Below, piece after piece: positions 47,956 through 59,674 of a stretch of DNA of 64,000 nt. The stretch is from contig ARYC01001253.1 of NCBI GenBank assembly GCA_000711775.1, positions 1 through 64,000 of the forward strand. Direction: 5' to 3'. A model generated the notes under the pieces. That model worked only from the letters and a program-made list of their open reading frames with translations. It was not told the origin of the DNA and did not search any database. Source of the DNA: Oxytricha trifallax. Taxonomy: Eukaryota; Ciliophora; Spirotrichea; Sporadotrichida; Oxytrichidae. Numbering within the stretch: position 1 is the first letter of the stretch; every line of letters begins with the position of its first letter. The position numbers were made by a program, and so were the translations under genes.

Positions 47956-49454
47956 AAAATTTAGTATTTAACTTTATAATGCTTTAAATAGTCAGAGCAA
48001 CTGAAGTCTGGGAGACTGAACTTTTAAAATATTAATCAAATATAAAAAATTGAGAAAAATAAAGTTAAAATCATAAATATATATATATATTTATCAACAT
48101 AATAATGAAATTTTACTAATTATTTTTATCTAAGCATTCCCAGTTGTAAAATAAATCATTTCTTGGATTATAATTGCTAATTTAGACTTTAAATTTAATA
48201 TAAATGCTTGAGAAATATCAAAAATTTTATATTTTCTTGTTATTTTTTAATTTTAAAATGCTAAAGTAATAAAGTTAGCCATATCAGATTGAAAATTTTT
48301 TCTGTCAAAGTATAGAAATTATCTATAATATTTAATATTTTGTTAAAATCTAAATAAATAAATAAATAAATTCCAGACAAGTAGGATTTAGCACAATCAA
48401 CAAATTTTTGAATAATTTCTCGTTTTAAATTAGCGAGTCAATCTAAGTGCATTTCTGTATCGAATTAAGTTTAATTTTTATAAATTATCACCAAAAAAAT
48501 TTAAAATTAAACCTTTAAAATATTATAAGACAAGTATTATTTTATTTGATTAGTTTCTTAGTTACTACTGTGTGTAGTTTCTTATAGTCTATTATTTGAA
48601 AATAAAATGAAGAATAATTTAAAAAAGATTATTAATATCAAAACTTTAAATAAAAATAATTTAAGTATTTATATTTAAATATTTAATTAATTTTAACTTA
48701 CAGATCTCGCCTTGCCAAAAAATAAAAAATTAAGTGAATAAATTATTAAAATTAAATTTTTAATTATTATTTAGATTTACAAGATATTAAATAAATTTAT
48801 AAATTATTGACAAAGACTATATTTAATTATTTGTTTGAATCACATGGCATAGAAAATTCCCATGCACAAATTTAAATTAAAATTATGTGTTTTTCAAACT
48901 GAATTTATAAAAAAAATCATTTATTATCAATTAAATTGTATTTATTTTAAGAAATATTTAAGAAATTTTTTATCATTTGAACAATTTATATTGTTTTAAT
49001 TGATTGAACTATTAATCAAGATTATAAATTGAAAGTCAATTATAACTCCTTATAAAAAATGTTTAATTCTTAGTACTTATTGAAAATTTGTTAAGTACTA
49101 AAGATATTTTTTAAGAATTTAGAATGTAATATGCTTTATTTTTAAAAAATAGATTGTAACTGAATTATAGAATCGAAGAGTTTAAAATTTATTATTATTT
49201 TAATTAAATTATATTAATATAAATATTTTCTTAAATATTAATTATATTATGCTATTTCACAAATATTGGAGTATGATTTATTTGCCAATTACATTTCATT
49301 GTCATATTTATTTTAATATCAATGAAATAAAATTAATAATAATTTTAAAAACAAAAAATAAATTGTGATGAGATAGAAATTTTATTGATTTAAGTATTTG
49401 TGAGAAAAATATTTATTTTTTGAATAGATAGGGAGAATATGAACTTTATTATTG
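47956..49454. other. AT-rich stretch
   Basis: Nothing supported. Confidence 0.5.
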
Positions 49455-49456
49455 TA

Positions 49457-49718
49457 AAACCCCGTTTGTCAATTAAGAATGAAGATTGGGAATTAAGAAT
49501 AATAAAATTAAAATTAAATTATAATTGGCTAAAATTAATTATAATTAGGTTAAAAACAAATATACGCACCCTGATTGGTTTATTTTATAGAGACAATTAT
49601 TCGAGCCAATGGTTTTAATAATTAGCCAAAACTTAAATAATTTACGCCAATAATAATATATTCTTAATTTTATTATTCTAATTCTCCAATCTTCATTCTT
49701 AATTGACTAACGGGGTTT
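49457..49718. mobile_element. 262-bp TA-site MITE, copy 2
   Basis: Ends AAACCCCGTTTGTCAATTAAG and GACTAACGGGGTTT, flanked by TA. Core CTGATTGGTTTATTTTATAG and ATTCGAGCCAATGG as in copies 1 and 3. Exactly 262 bp. Confidence 0.85.
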
Positions 49719-49720
49719 TA

Positions 49721-51114
49721 TAATAATTAAGGGTTTTAATTTAATTGACTATAGTTTATTCCATATATTATTTAATTATATTAATATCTTTTTCGAATAA
49801 ATTCAAATATTATTAATTTATAATAATTTATAGTTAAAAGGTTAATTTATTTGAGTGAAGCTTGTCAAAGTTATTATTAAATAAATAAGCATTATGAATA
49901 TTCATTATTGTTAATTTAGAAATGACATCATTAATGCAAAGTTAGATTAAATGATAATTATTTAACTACTGGTTACCTATTGTTAATTTTTTACTAATGT
50001 TTAATTTGCAAAATAAGTATATATGGATGATAATATTATCTTTAAGAAAAACAATCATAAATATCTAATTTTCCATTAAATAATTATCTTCAATAATCCT
50101 ATTTTTGAATAAGAAATAATCTAGTTTAGTATTTATTGAAATTTTTTATTTTTTATCAAGATTTTTTCCTTAAATATTATAGATTTGACAATTTTTGCTA
50201 GAATATCTATAAAGCACACCTCAATGAAACTACATCATATATTTTCTCATTAAATTAAATTCCCAAGTCTATATGTTATTATTAATAAAAACATTTAATT
50301 TATTTTCCTAAATTCTTTCATTTAAATAATATTTTGTTTAATTAAATAGGAATATAAAACCCTATAATTAAATCAATTTATATTTATGTAATAATATACT
50401 ACCAAATACTTTTCTCAAATTTGCTATAAAAATCAACAAGTCTTATTTTAAATTAACTAAATTTTTACAGATTGCTATTTTAAAGCATTTGATTAATTTA
50501 AAGTCACCTAACTGCCACATTTCACCACTAAACTTTTAATGGAAGAATGAATCGGCATATAAATATTATTAGGAAGTTAATTGGCTTGTAAATTCCAATT
50601 GTGATAATAAGCTGGCTTCCATAAAATTATTTGAAACTGTACTTTAATCTAGAAATATTAGAAATTAGTCAAGCACACGTGTTTAGTTTAGATAAATTGA
50701 TATTTTTGTAGTTTTAATATAATTTATTAAAAGCAATGGAATTTATAAATTTTGAAACCTTGATTGAAAAAAGTTTGATCTTGATTTAGAAAAATTATAG
50801 TTTTTTCCTTAATTTATTTATTTGTTTATCTTAAATACATTTATAAAAAAAGAAACTTTATATTTTTTAATTTATCTTTATGGATATAGTTTAAGGAAAA
50901 TAAATAATAAAAATTAATAATTAAAATTAAAAAAATAACGCTTTAGATATCGATTGTTTAAGAGACTTTTAAAGCATCAATTTATAAAATATAAGTAAAT
51001 ATTTAATTTTTCCAAATTTTCAGGGGAAGTTAAAAAACAATGATTAAGTTAATCAATAATTTTAACTGTAAAACTAAAACAGTGTGAACTTTATTTAATC
51101 TTGATATCTATGAA
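49721..51114. other. AT-rich stretch
   Basis: Nothing supported. Confidence 0.5.
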
Positions 51115-51122
51115 ATTTAATT

Positions 51123-51520
51123 ATTGTAAGAATACATTTAAATTGGGAAATTGAGTTAAAATTAATTAATAATATATTATAGTACTGGAAGTCAAAGTTA
51201 GGCATTTAAACGATTTTGAGCTAATTCAATTAGAGAATTCAAAATTAGCCGGTTTTTATTATTGGAGGTGCTATTTAAAACATCACTTTTTCGAGATAAC
51301 TTTACTTTAATTGATGTCTCTAAAATCGACAAATTATGACTTTCAATAAAAGTTGAGTTATCTCGCTTTTGTGATTCGATAAATAGAATATTTAATAATC
51401 GAGTCAAGATAATTTTAATTTTTCTATCGGATGATCCTAATCGTTTAAATGAATAAAAATTTATAGCCAATATTTTGATTTATTATTATTTATTTTAATT
51501 TCCCAATTTCAAATGTTTTT
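51123..51520. mobile_element. foldback element, ATTGTAGGAATACATT family, worn copy
   Basis: Left end ATTGTAAGAATACATTTAAA; the right end has lost its last bases. Inside, ACGATTTTGAGCTAATTCAA and GAGATAACTTTACTT match the family. Flanks ATTTAATT and ATTTAATG agree at 7 of 8 positions. Confidence 0.7.
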
Positions 51521-51528
51521 ATTTAATG

Positions 51529-52988
51529 ATTATTTTTAATCAATTATATTTAAATAGTTAGAGTATGACATTCCGAATAATAAAAACTTATATAAAATAA
51601 TTGGTATATAAATTGCAATATTATGAGTAATTTATAATAATTATGAGACTTAGTTATTTTGACCATATTTTTGAGTAAATAATATTTTGTATTACCCACT
51701 ATTAAGGGACATAAGTACTAAATATTAATATTAGATCATTATAAATACTTTCTTGTATTAAATAAAATTGGTTTAAATTAAATAATTTTATCATAAATAT
51801 AATTAATATTGCTAAAATATAATTTTAAAATTATAGGAAAAGATAAATATCTAAGTATAGTTATGTGATTTCAAATTAATATTATATAATTTTAAAAAAG
51901 ATTTAAAAATCATTTATTATATTTTAATTGTATAAATTTATTTTAGGGGGGACCTAAAAATATGAAAACTAAATTTTGAAATTTGTTTGGAAAAATCTTA
52001 TCTAATATATGAAATAATTAAAGATTTAGTTTTTTTTCTTTTAATGATTATAAAAATAATAAATCAACATTAAAACAAAATGTATAATTCCTTTTTTAAA
52101 TTGAAATTATAATTTTTCAAAATAAATTATATTTCTGCAATATTAATTTTATTTTGTCAAAGCACTCTTATATGCAAATTATAAATATAACTTTAATATT
52201 TTATTAGATTATTTCTAAATAATGAGATAAATTAAATTATAAAAATTTAAATTGGATAGCAGGTATTTCATTGCAGTTTTTTTTATTAAAATCTATTAGC
52301 TAATATAAACTTTAAGCAATGAACATAAATGAATGCTGATTATTTATTATTGCTAGAGGAGTGATTCCTACGAGTATTAAAATATTTATGATGATTTCAA
52401 TAATAAAATTGATAAATTAAATTTATTATGAAATAACCGCAAAGCTCATAAAGATCTCATTTAATAATAGAAAGGAAAAAGGTTTTTATGTAAAAATAAT
52501 TGAAATATTATAAAGATTTTATGTAGAATTTATTATTATAGAGATACAGATGATTTTTCTATATTAAAAAAAAAACTTAATTTTTTACGAAATACTATAA
52601 ATTGAGATCTAATAATTGTTACCGTTTAAAATAAAGTATTTGGGACAAAAACTAACATCTTTAAATAAAAGTTGCATTATTAATTGAATTATAATTATTT
52701 TAAATTTTAAAATAACCACCAAACAATTTTTTTATATTAAATTACTTTCTGAATCGATTATTTATTTAAAATATTACAAATCCTAATTATAATAAACTTT
52801 AATCAATATTATATAAAACATGAAATTGTATTTTTAAATTAAATAAATTATTGAAAGTAAATAAGAAATGATTGAATATTTTAAAACTTGACTTTTTAGT
52901 TAAGAGAAATCTGATCTAAAACGTTCATTAAAATTAATATTGCTGGAATTGTTTTTATTTAAATTTTAAAATATAAATTTAAAATTGA
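51529..52988. other. AT-rich stretch
   Basis: Nothing supported. Confidence 0.5.
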
Positions 52989-53384
52989 ATGTTTCAACTT
53001 ACAAATATGTTGAAACCTAGTCATAACCAAATTTATTAAGTTGATTGTTCTAACCTTCAATAGTATATTAAAGCTCTTACGAAATAGACTTCGATCTGAC
53101 AGACTACTCGAAATAAACAGGTTAGGCAAAATGGGGTCGTTCCAATAAAACAGGTAAAGGCTGATCATTCAAATCTTTTTATTACTCAATGAGATTCACT
53201 CCCGGTCGAATAAAGAATTAACTTTCATCAAGGAAGAAAAGTGAGAATTTTCTTGAGCAAACAAACTGAAGGAGATTAAATTAGGGGTTTCCACATTCAA
53301 GGGAAGCCATCAATTAATTTTTATAGAGAAATGGATTACAAGGATAATTGCAATAATAATAAAATTTCAGTTATGAAAATTTGA
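52989..53384 (+). pseudogene. protein-like frame with two TGA codons, gene relic
   Basis: ATG at 52989 directly after a TGA; one frame runs 131 codons to TGA at 53382. Text: MLKPSHNQIYQVDCSNLQQY, TTRNKQVRQNGVVPIKQVK, QRINFHQGRKVRIFLSKQT and GFHIQGKPSINFYREMDYK. Two internal TGA codons (both after a position where CGA would fit) interrupt it. The DNA is clearly GC-richer than its surroundings. The family is unknown; it does not match TBE genes. Confidence 0.35.
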
Positions 53385-54309
53385 AAGGAAAAGTACTGTT
53401 TTGCTCATTATTTTAAATCATAACTACAATAGTTAAGCAGCTAATCTTATTTCCAAAACATAGCATAAAACTATCTTATTATATTATTCTGGCTAGTTTA
53501 AGCTCATAAATAATTTGCATCGATTTCAAATTAAAAAATAAGTACTATAATTTAAGTTTTAAAAAACAAACTATTCTAATCCCTAATTAATTAAAATATC
53601 AATTTTTATAATTTTTGAATAATAGCTTTCATAAATTATTATAATATGATTATTAAAAATTTAAATAAATTTTTAATTCTTGTAATAATTAAAACTACTC
53701 AAGAACAATTAAATTAAAAAAATTCTATCATTATAATATACAATTATCATATTATAAAATAATAAATATTCTTTAATATAATTGGCTTATATACTTAATT
53801 TTATTAGTATTATTTAATTATATTTTGATAATATTAAATTTAAGCCTTAGGAAAGGAAGAATATATTAATTATTATCCAGATATATTCATTCAATATATT
53901 CTCTATTTCTTCATTTCTGCAAACAAATAAAGATAGATTTTCAATTAAATTCTTTAAAAAGAATTATAAATGCAAATTGTAAAAGATATTCATATAAAAT
54001 ATAAAGAAACATAATATTTAGATTAAATATTCATTTTTCAAAGGAAATTAACGCATTAAAATCAAATATGATAAATTAAAAAATAACTTATGAGGTGAAT
54101 AATATACGATATTTTATATCAATTATATTATGTTAGGTTTTATTTTTTTGGTTAACAAATCTTTTACTCAGCCAAATCATAAAAACAATTCAATAGATTG
54201 ATTATAATATTGATTAGATATAATATACTATTAATGCATACTATATTAGGATTTTTAATAGGATTAAGTATGGGTCTATGATTTGAATATAAGTTATTTA
54301 ACTTTTTAT
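53385..54309. other. AT-rich stretch
   Basis: Nothing supported. Confidence 0.5.
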
Positions 54310-55259
54310 ATGCCAAAGTTGGGGTAAGTTTATTACTAGATCGTGTATTTAGAATATTATTTAGGTTGCGAAAATACAAAAGAAGTTTTGTCATAAACTA
54401 AAACTACTTCTAAATAACATGTCTATAGAAAGTCTGCTCCATTAATTTCCTGCAACTGTTTGGTATTAATGTCTGTTAACAGTTCTAATACAAAGACACC
54501 CTCCTCATAAATCTATCAGAGTTATACTGATTATTTTTTTGATGATAATATACTATTGTAGAAATACATTTGAATTTGGGAAATTAATTATAAATATATT
54601 TAAATTATCTAAAAATTGTGGCAGTTATTGTTGGCCAATTTAAACGATCTTGGGCTCATTCGATAGAGAATTCAAAATTAGATGGACTAAATTATTGGCG
54701 GTACTATTTTTATTGCATCCCTGGAGCAAGATAACTTGAGCTTTAATGTGAAGGTATTAATTTAATGAATTTAAAGGTGCTCAATTAAACTCAAGTTATT
54801 TTGCTCCAGGGATGCCGATAAAATAGTAGCCGCCAATAATTTAGTCCATCTAATTTTGAATTCTCTATCGAATGAGCCCAAGATCGTTTAAATTGGCCAA
54901 CAATAACTGCCACAATTTTTAGATAATTTAAATATATTTATAATTAATTTCCCAAATTCAAATGTATTTCTACAATAATATACTGGGCTCATTTCTATCT
55001 AGCTTAGAGAGCTATTATGTTTATCGACAATACAATGAGTTTAAATATTTTTAAAACCCTGTGTTCATAATAATTTATAAATGTAATTTTAAATTTACAA
55101 GACAGTCAATCGCATTAAGAGAGTGATTGACTTTACTGTATCATTTTATAAGACTAATTTAAATTATTTATTCGATTAAATGCAGAGGGCTTTAGAGCAT
55201 TATATAAAGTTCATACACGCTGATGAAGCAGTATTTGTGTTTATGAAGCTTGCTTGAAA
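54310..55259 (+). pseudogene. TBE transposase relic, copy E, split by a foldback
   Basis: ATG at 54310 (MPKLGQVYY). Before the insertion it reads SIESLLHQFPATVWYQCLL, matching the copy A helix-turn-helix text ARLLHKSPATVRSHCLL. A 420-bp foldback then interrupts. After it comes GAHFYLAQRAIMF-like text and, at 55090-55250, the equivalents of KTVNRINRVIDF, FDQMQRA and FIHADEAVF. The copy stops there; the second Asp and Glu regions are missing. If the foldback and one copy of its duplication are skipped, the frame reads IIYWAHFYLAQRAIMF without a break. Indels occur elsewhere. Confidence 0.75.
54555..54976. mobile_element. foldback element, ATTGTAGGAATACATT family, perfect 8-bp duplication
   Basis: Clean 422-bp palindrome with all family landmarks: ATTGTAGAAATACATTTGAA, TGTGGCAGTTATTG, GGCCAATTTAAACGATCTTG, GGCGGTACTATTTT, CCCTGGAGCAAGATAACTTG. 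Flanked by exact AATATACT (54547-54554, 54977-54984). Inserted into the TBE copy E transposase. Confidence 0.95.
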
Positions 55260-55498
55260 TTAATGGATGTTTCTGAAATTCCTGTAGCCACGTATCAATT
55301 ATTTTAATACTTTGCCTTTCTATTATTTCTGGTTAATTACTGTAACTTTTTTTGTGAGTATCTTAAATAAGCATTCATATTTCAGAGTTCATAGAATCAA
55401 AACCCCTAAACCCCTTAGTGAGGTTTATAAGTGCTTTGATTTGTATGTTAAGTTGGGGTCTTATTGGAGTTAGTAGATAAATTAGGTCAAATTGCAAA

Positions 55499-56562
55499 AT
55501 GAGAAATAGAAATTAGCAAAATTTTGGTCTTTTTATGATGAGTAATATTTAGATTTACTTCCTAAAGCATAGGCAGGTACAATTATTAATATAAACTAAG
55601 ACAAACCAGTGCTGAATTATACAGCCATAGCAAGACTTATAAGCAACAGTCCCTCAACTGTTAGATATCATTACTTATTAGCTATTTAACATTTTAACTC
55701 TGATATTTGAAAACATCCTGCAAGAAAATAAAATTTCTCATAGCTCCAAATAGACTACCTCTGCGACTCGAACACTTTGAAGTATTGGGCACACTTTCCA
55801 CTCAACTAGCGAGCTTGTAATGTTTTATCACAAGTTTCCTGACATGCTTATCTCTCAATAGACTTTAGCTAATATTAATAGAAGAAATGGCGTTACTTTC
55901 AAGACTGTCAACAGAGTGAAGAGAGTGATTGATTTCACTGCTATTTTATAGTAATAATTTAAACTATATATATGATTAAATGCAGAGAGCTATCAATAAT
56001 AACATCAAGTTCATACACGCTGATGAAGCAGTGTTTACATTCAACACTTTTATAAATAAGTCCTGGCATAAAAAGTAAGATAATATAGAAGTATATGATT
56101 AAAAAGTAAAGGCTACCTCTCAAGCTATTTTAGCTGATATTAGTGAAGATTAAGGTCTAGAAGCTTATGTCATTCATCCTCGCTCTATGAAGCGAGAGCA
56201 GTATATTGAGTTCTTGCATAAACTTAGAGAGAAGTATAGTAACTAAGAAATCATCTTGCTTGTTGATGACTTATCAGTTCATAAGACTAAGGAGTCTAAG
56301 AAAGCTTATGAGGAGTTAAACACAACTCACTGTATATAACGTTCCTTATAGCCCATAATTTAATGGAATTGAATTTTACTGAAGTTAAATCAAGACTTAC
56401 TGCAAGAAGCTACTGCTGCATCAATTAATGCATGATTTACCAATTGATACAGTACACTTAATACAAAGTAGTTGCAAGAGAGTAAATAAAGATAAGACAT
56501 CAATTTGTGCGAGAGAGAGAAGGAAGAATGAATTTTTATTAGTAAGTTTTAGACTTAAATGA
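55499..56562 (+). pseudogene. TBE transposase, copy D, frameshifted
   Basis: ATG at 55499, TGA at 56560-56562, same length as copy C. Frame slips near codon 12, after QRA (about 55806) and before VYNVPYSPQ (about 56330), plus the TGA shared with copies B and C after FNSDI, and TGA for Trp after NGIEFY. Second Asp motif LLVDDLSVHKT retains Asp. Not functional. Confidence 0.88.
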
Positions 56563-56572
56563 ATGAAATAGT

Positions 56573-57353
56573 TCACATATTAAATGGACCCTTAAATGGA
56601 TTAGGCTTTTCTTCTTTTCTTCTTCTTAAGGCTTGACAGGCCCTAAGTTTCTTCTCTTACTTTCATCTCCTACATCTATATTCATATCTTCTGGCTTTTA
56701 AACATTTTTATAAAGTCTCTTGCTAACTTAATGAACTGTCTGCTGTTTTCTATCTCTATGAACCTAAGCATGCTTATAAGATATATACCAGCTCCAGATT
56801 TTCCTTCAAAGTTATATGTCAAAGCTTACTCGAAAGATAAGAATGCTTCTTAAGTTCCTCTAGCCAAGCTAATAAGAATGCCTTGCTTTTTCTAGTCTTA
56901 AGGATAGATAGAATATCGTTTCTTATGAGCTTCTACAATTAGTTCTCTTAGATACACCTCTATTATTGTACCAAGAACACCAAAGAAGAAGTGTTCCTCT
57001 CTGATAGTTTATTAGAGAGTTGTTTCTTGGTAGGAAGGTAAACTACCACTTTCTCATCTTTAATTCATCCTCATAAAGATTAATGACTGAAATCTCAGGG
57101 TAGTTTGGAATTTCAATTAGTTTAATCTCTTTATTTTTAAAAGCTTTCTTCTCATCACTGAGTATCGCTCCAAGAAGGAAATTTTGGTACCTTTCATCGA
57201 TGGAAGGAATAAACCACCTATATAAAATGTTAATAGTCATCAAGTTATCTTACCATATAAAGTTAGATATCGATAGATATCTTCCTTACTTCTGAATATT
57301 GAGATTATTTCTTGAGCTTCAACTCTTTTCATTTGATCATTGAGTGATTCCAT
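56573..57353 (-). pseudogene. TBE 22-kDa-type gene, copy D, with two introns
   Basis: ATG at 57351-57353; exon 1 100 nt; introns 57218-57253 (36 nt) and 56804-56829 (26 nt, ending in AAG instead of TAG); TGA at 56573-56575. Intron sizes and positions equal those in copies B and C. A base is missing near 57165-57180, shifting the frame before DEKKAFKNKEIKLIEIP. Convergent with the transposase. Confidence 0.75.
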
Positions 57354-57544
57354 CTTTGTTCCTCTTCCTATAAATGAATTTCAAATTATAATTTATAGAC
57401 TTCTGGATCCTATTGTTTAAAATCTTACAATTAAATATGGGCATCTTATAGGAGGTCAATAATACAAAAATACGTGGAGAAAGTTTACAGAAGCTGTAAC
57501 AAACTGCAGAGATTGAGATCCATTTTATCAATTTAGTTCCATTA

Positions 57545-57740
57545 AATTAGTACTAAATTTGTTTTAATTTAATCAGAACTGGTACTAAATCCGTTGAATT
57601 TTAATTGGTACCAATTTAATAATACCAAAACTTAATTAGTAACTAGTTTTAAACTAATGAAGTTTTAATGGAGAAGTTCCAAAATGATTCGAAACCTAAT
57701 TGGTACCAGTACCAACCTGAATTTATTCTCAGTTGGTACC
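57545..57740. promoter_or_regulatory. GGTACC repeat cluster between divergent TBE genes, copy D
   Basis: Third occurrence of the TTGGTACCAATT-like palindromes between the 22-kDa-type and kinase starts. Confidence 0.5.
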
Positions 57741-57911
57741 AAAATTAAAAATATTAAGCATAAAATTAGAAGTTTTAAACAAAGTATAAATATAATCTCT
57801 TACACCTTAAAATCAACCATTTTTATTGCTATATTACGTATTATACAGAGTAACTATAACTACTAAGGTTATTAAAGCTTTATAATAGTAATTTAAATTT
57901 GAATTTTAAAC

Positions 57912-59335
57912 ATGGCGGCTAACTTAAATCGTAAAGCAATCTCTCTTGGAACTGGATAATCATAGCTAAACTTTGGCTCAACTAAAAAGCCTGATATCAT
58001 TTATGTTGAGAGGGAGGTAGAATATGAGCTCTCGAATTTGAAGCAGAGGTTTTTATCATAGAAGTATTAAACCAGAAGGAGAGTGCAGAGATAGGAGTTA
58101 TATTGATTATTTAGAGGATATAAAAGAACAGCAACCAATCGAAAAGATAAAAGCATATCAATGTGAAAACTGCTAGAATCTTTTCTCAACCAAACAAAGC
58201 CTGAAAGAGGTACACTCTGGTAAAGCCAAGATCTATTTCAAGCAATAAAAAGTAGATGGTAGGTATTAGTGCACAACATGCATGAAATCATATACTCACT
58301 CAACTAAAGCTAAAAGGCACATGCAAAAGCATCACCTCAGCGAATTCTTGATTGAAGATTAAAAGACGTAAAAACTAGTACCTAAAAGAAAATCTAATAC
58401 TTGAATAATAGAGAGAGCAGCAGGAGAAACACAAGAGGCAGAAGCGATTAAAATCGATGAACCAACCAGTAGGCAATACAATTTCAGCATGCTTCTAAGC
58501 GAAAGCTATGAATATACCAGCATTAAATATAGTTGATATCAGCACTTGTATTGAAAAATAATTGAATATAAACGTACTTGCAAGGGCAAAGCTTATAGTC
58601 GTTGATGAGTATGCATGCAAGGTGTATCCTTTCAGTTATCTTCTTAAGAACCAACAGTATTAGAACGAATTTGCTAATGAATACATGGTTCTTAGAGAGG
58701 CCTAAAGAAAAGATTGCAAGAATTTGCTTAAGTTAGATGGTGTCATATTAAGCTATGGTTTTATCGCACTAAGACTCAAGAAATTTGAAATGACTCTGAG
58801 AGACTATCTCTATCATAATAGATACCCTGATGATTTAAACGATATACTTTCAGATATGATAAAGGGTGTCAAGGAGTTGCATGACCTTGGTTATGTTCAT
58901 AGAGATTTGAAGCCTGAAAATGTAATGCGGAATCTCTGCTCATTAGAAGTAGTTGTAATCGATTTCAATAGAGCTTTAAGATAATAAATCGTTACTTTAG
59001 CATAGGTACTTGGGACTTCCGGATACTTCCCAATATGAGAGAAGTGGACAAATGGTTCTGTCTTATGGGATGTCTGGCAAGTAGCTGCAATGATATTAGA
59101 AAATGATATCGAAAGAATGTCTTACTTTGGTACTTAACATGAAAAGCAATCAATAAGTTTGCCTTAGAAACACATAAAGTAAGAAGATGTCTGCAAAGAA
59201 ATTAAAAGGATAGGAGAGATGATAATCGTGAGAGCTCCAAACTATCCTCGATAAACATTGGATGATATCCTTGACACACTATAGAGAGCATAGTTCAAAA
59301 GATACAATAAAGATAAACAGATAAAATTTGTTTGA
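57912..59335 (+). pseudogene. TBE zinc-finger/protein-kinase gene, copy D
   Basis: ATG at 57912 (MAANLNRKAISLGTGQSQL), TGA at 59333-59335, about 474 codons, fitting the 57-kDa TBE protein. First finger-like motif YQCENCQNLFSTKQSLKEVH; second finger YQCTTCMKSYTHSTKAKRHM-QKHH has proper Cys-X2-Cys-X12-His-X3-His spacing. Kinase: VVDEYACKVYPF, catalytic loop YVHRDLKPENVM (58897-58920, catalytic Asp kept), VVVIDFNRAL (DFN, not DFG), GTSGYFPI. Broken by a frame slip after TGA at 58104, TGA at 58402, a slip near 58520, and TGA at 59035. Only copy with an intact HRD. Confidence 0.88.
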
Positions 59336-59674
59336 ATGAATAACACTAATGCTCATTAAATATTCATTAATTTCACATAAAACCTGCATTTTGTCTACTA
59401 ACCCCAATAAATTCCCTACTATACCCTACAAATCAAAGCACTTATAAACCTAACTAAGGGGTTCTGGGGTTCTGATTGTTGGCGAGTGAAGACATAGATT
59501 TAAATTAATTATGATATATTTTTTATATAAATTTCTTTATCAAAACTACTTGATATGCAAGATCCATCAACATCAGTGAAGTCCATATATCATTTTATTT
59601 GAATATCAGTTATAATGCAAAGATAGTTAATTATTTTCAAAGTCATAATATAATTTATTTTATTTTATTGAATT

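Larger units (their letters stand above)
55398..59474. mobile_element. TBE: TBE transposon copy D, complete, inverted relative to A-C
   Basis: 4077 bp. Left end CAAAACCCCTAAACCCC (after AAT at 55395-55397), right end GGGGTTCTGGGGTTCTG (before ATT at 59475-59477). The two flanking triplets are both ANT but not identical, so one has changed. Order from left: transposase (plus), 22-kDa-type gene (minus), GGTACC cluster, kinase (plus). Confidence 0.94.

Noticed and set aside
51198..51470. 90-codon minus-strand frame
   Set aside because: Lies wholly inside a palindromic foldback of the ATTGTAGG family; other copies show no such frame.
57337..57866. Two short frames in the leader and promoter area of TBE copy D
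   Set aside because: They fall in the divergent regulatory region and are not conserved in copies B and C.
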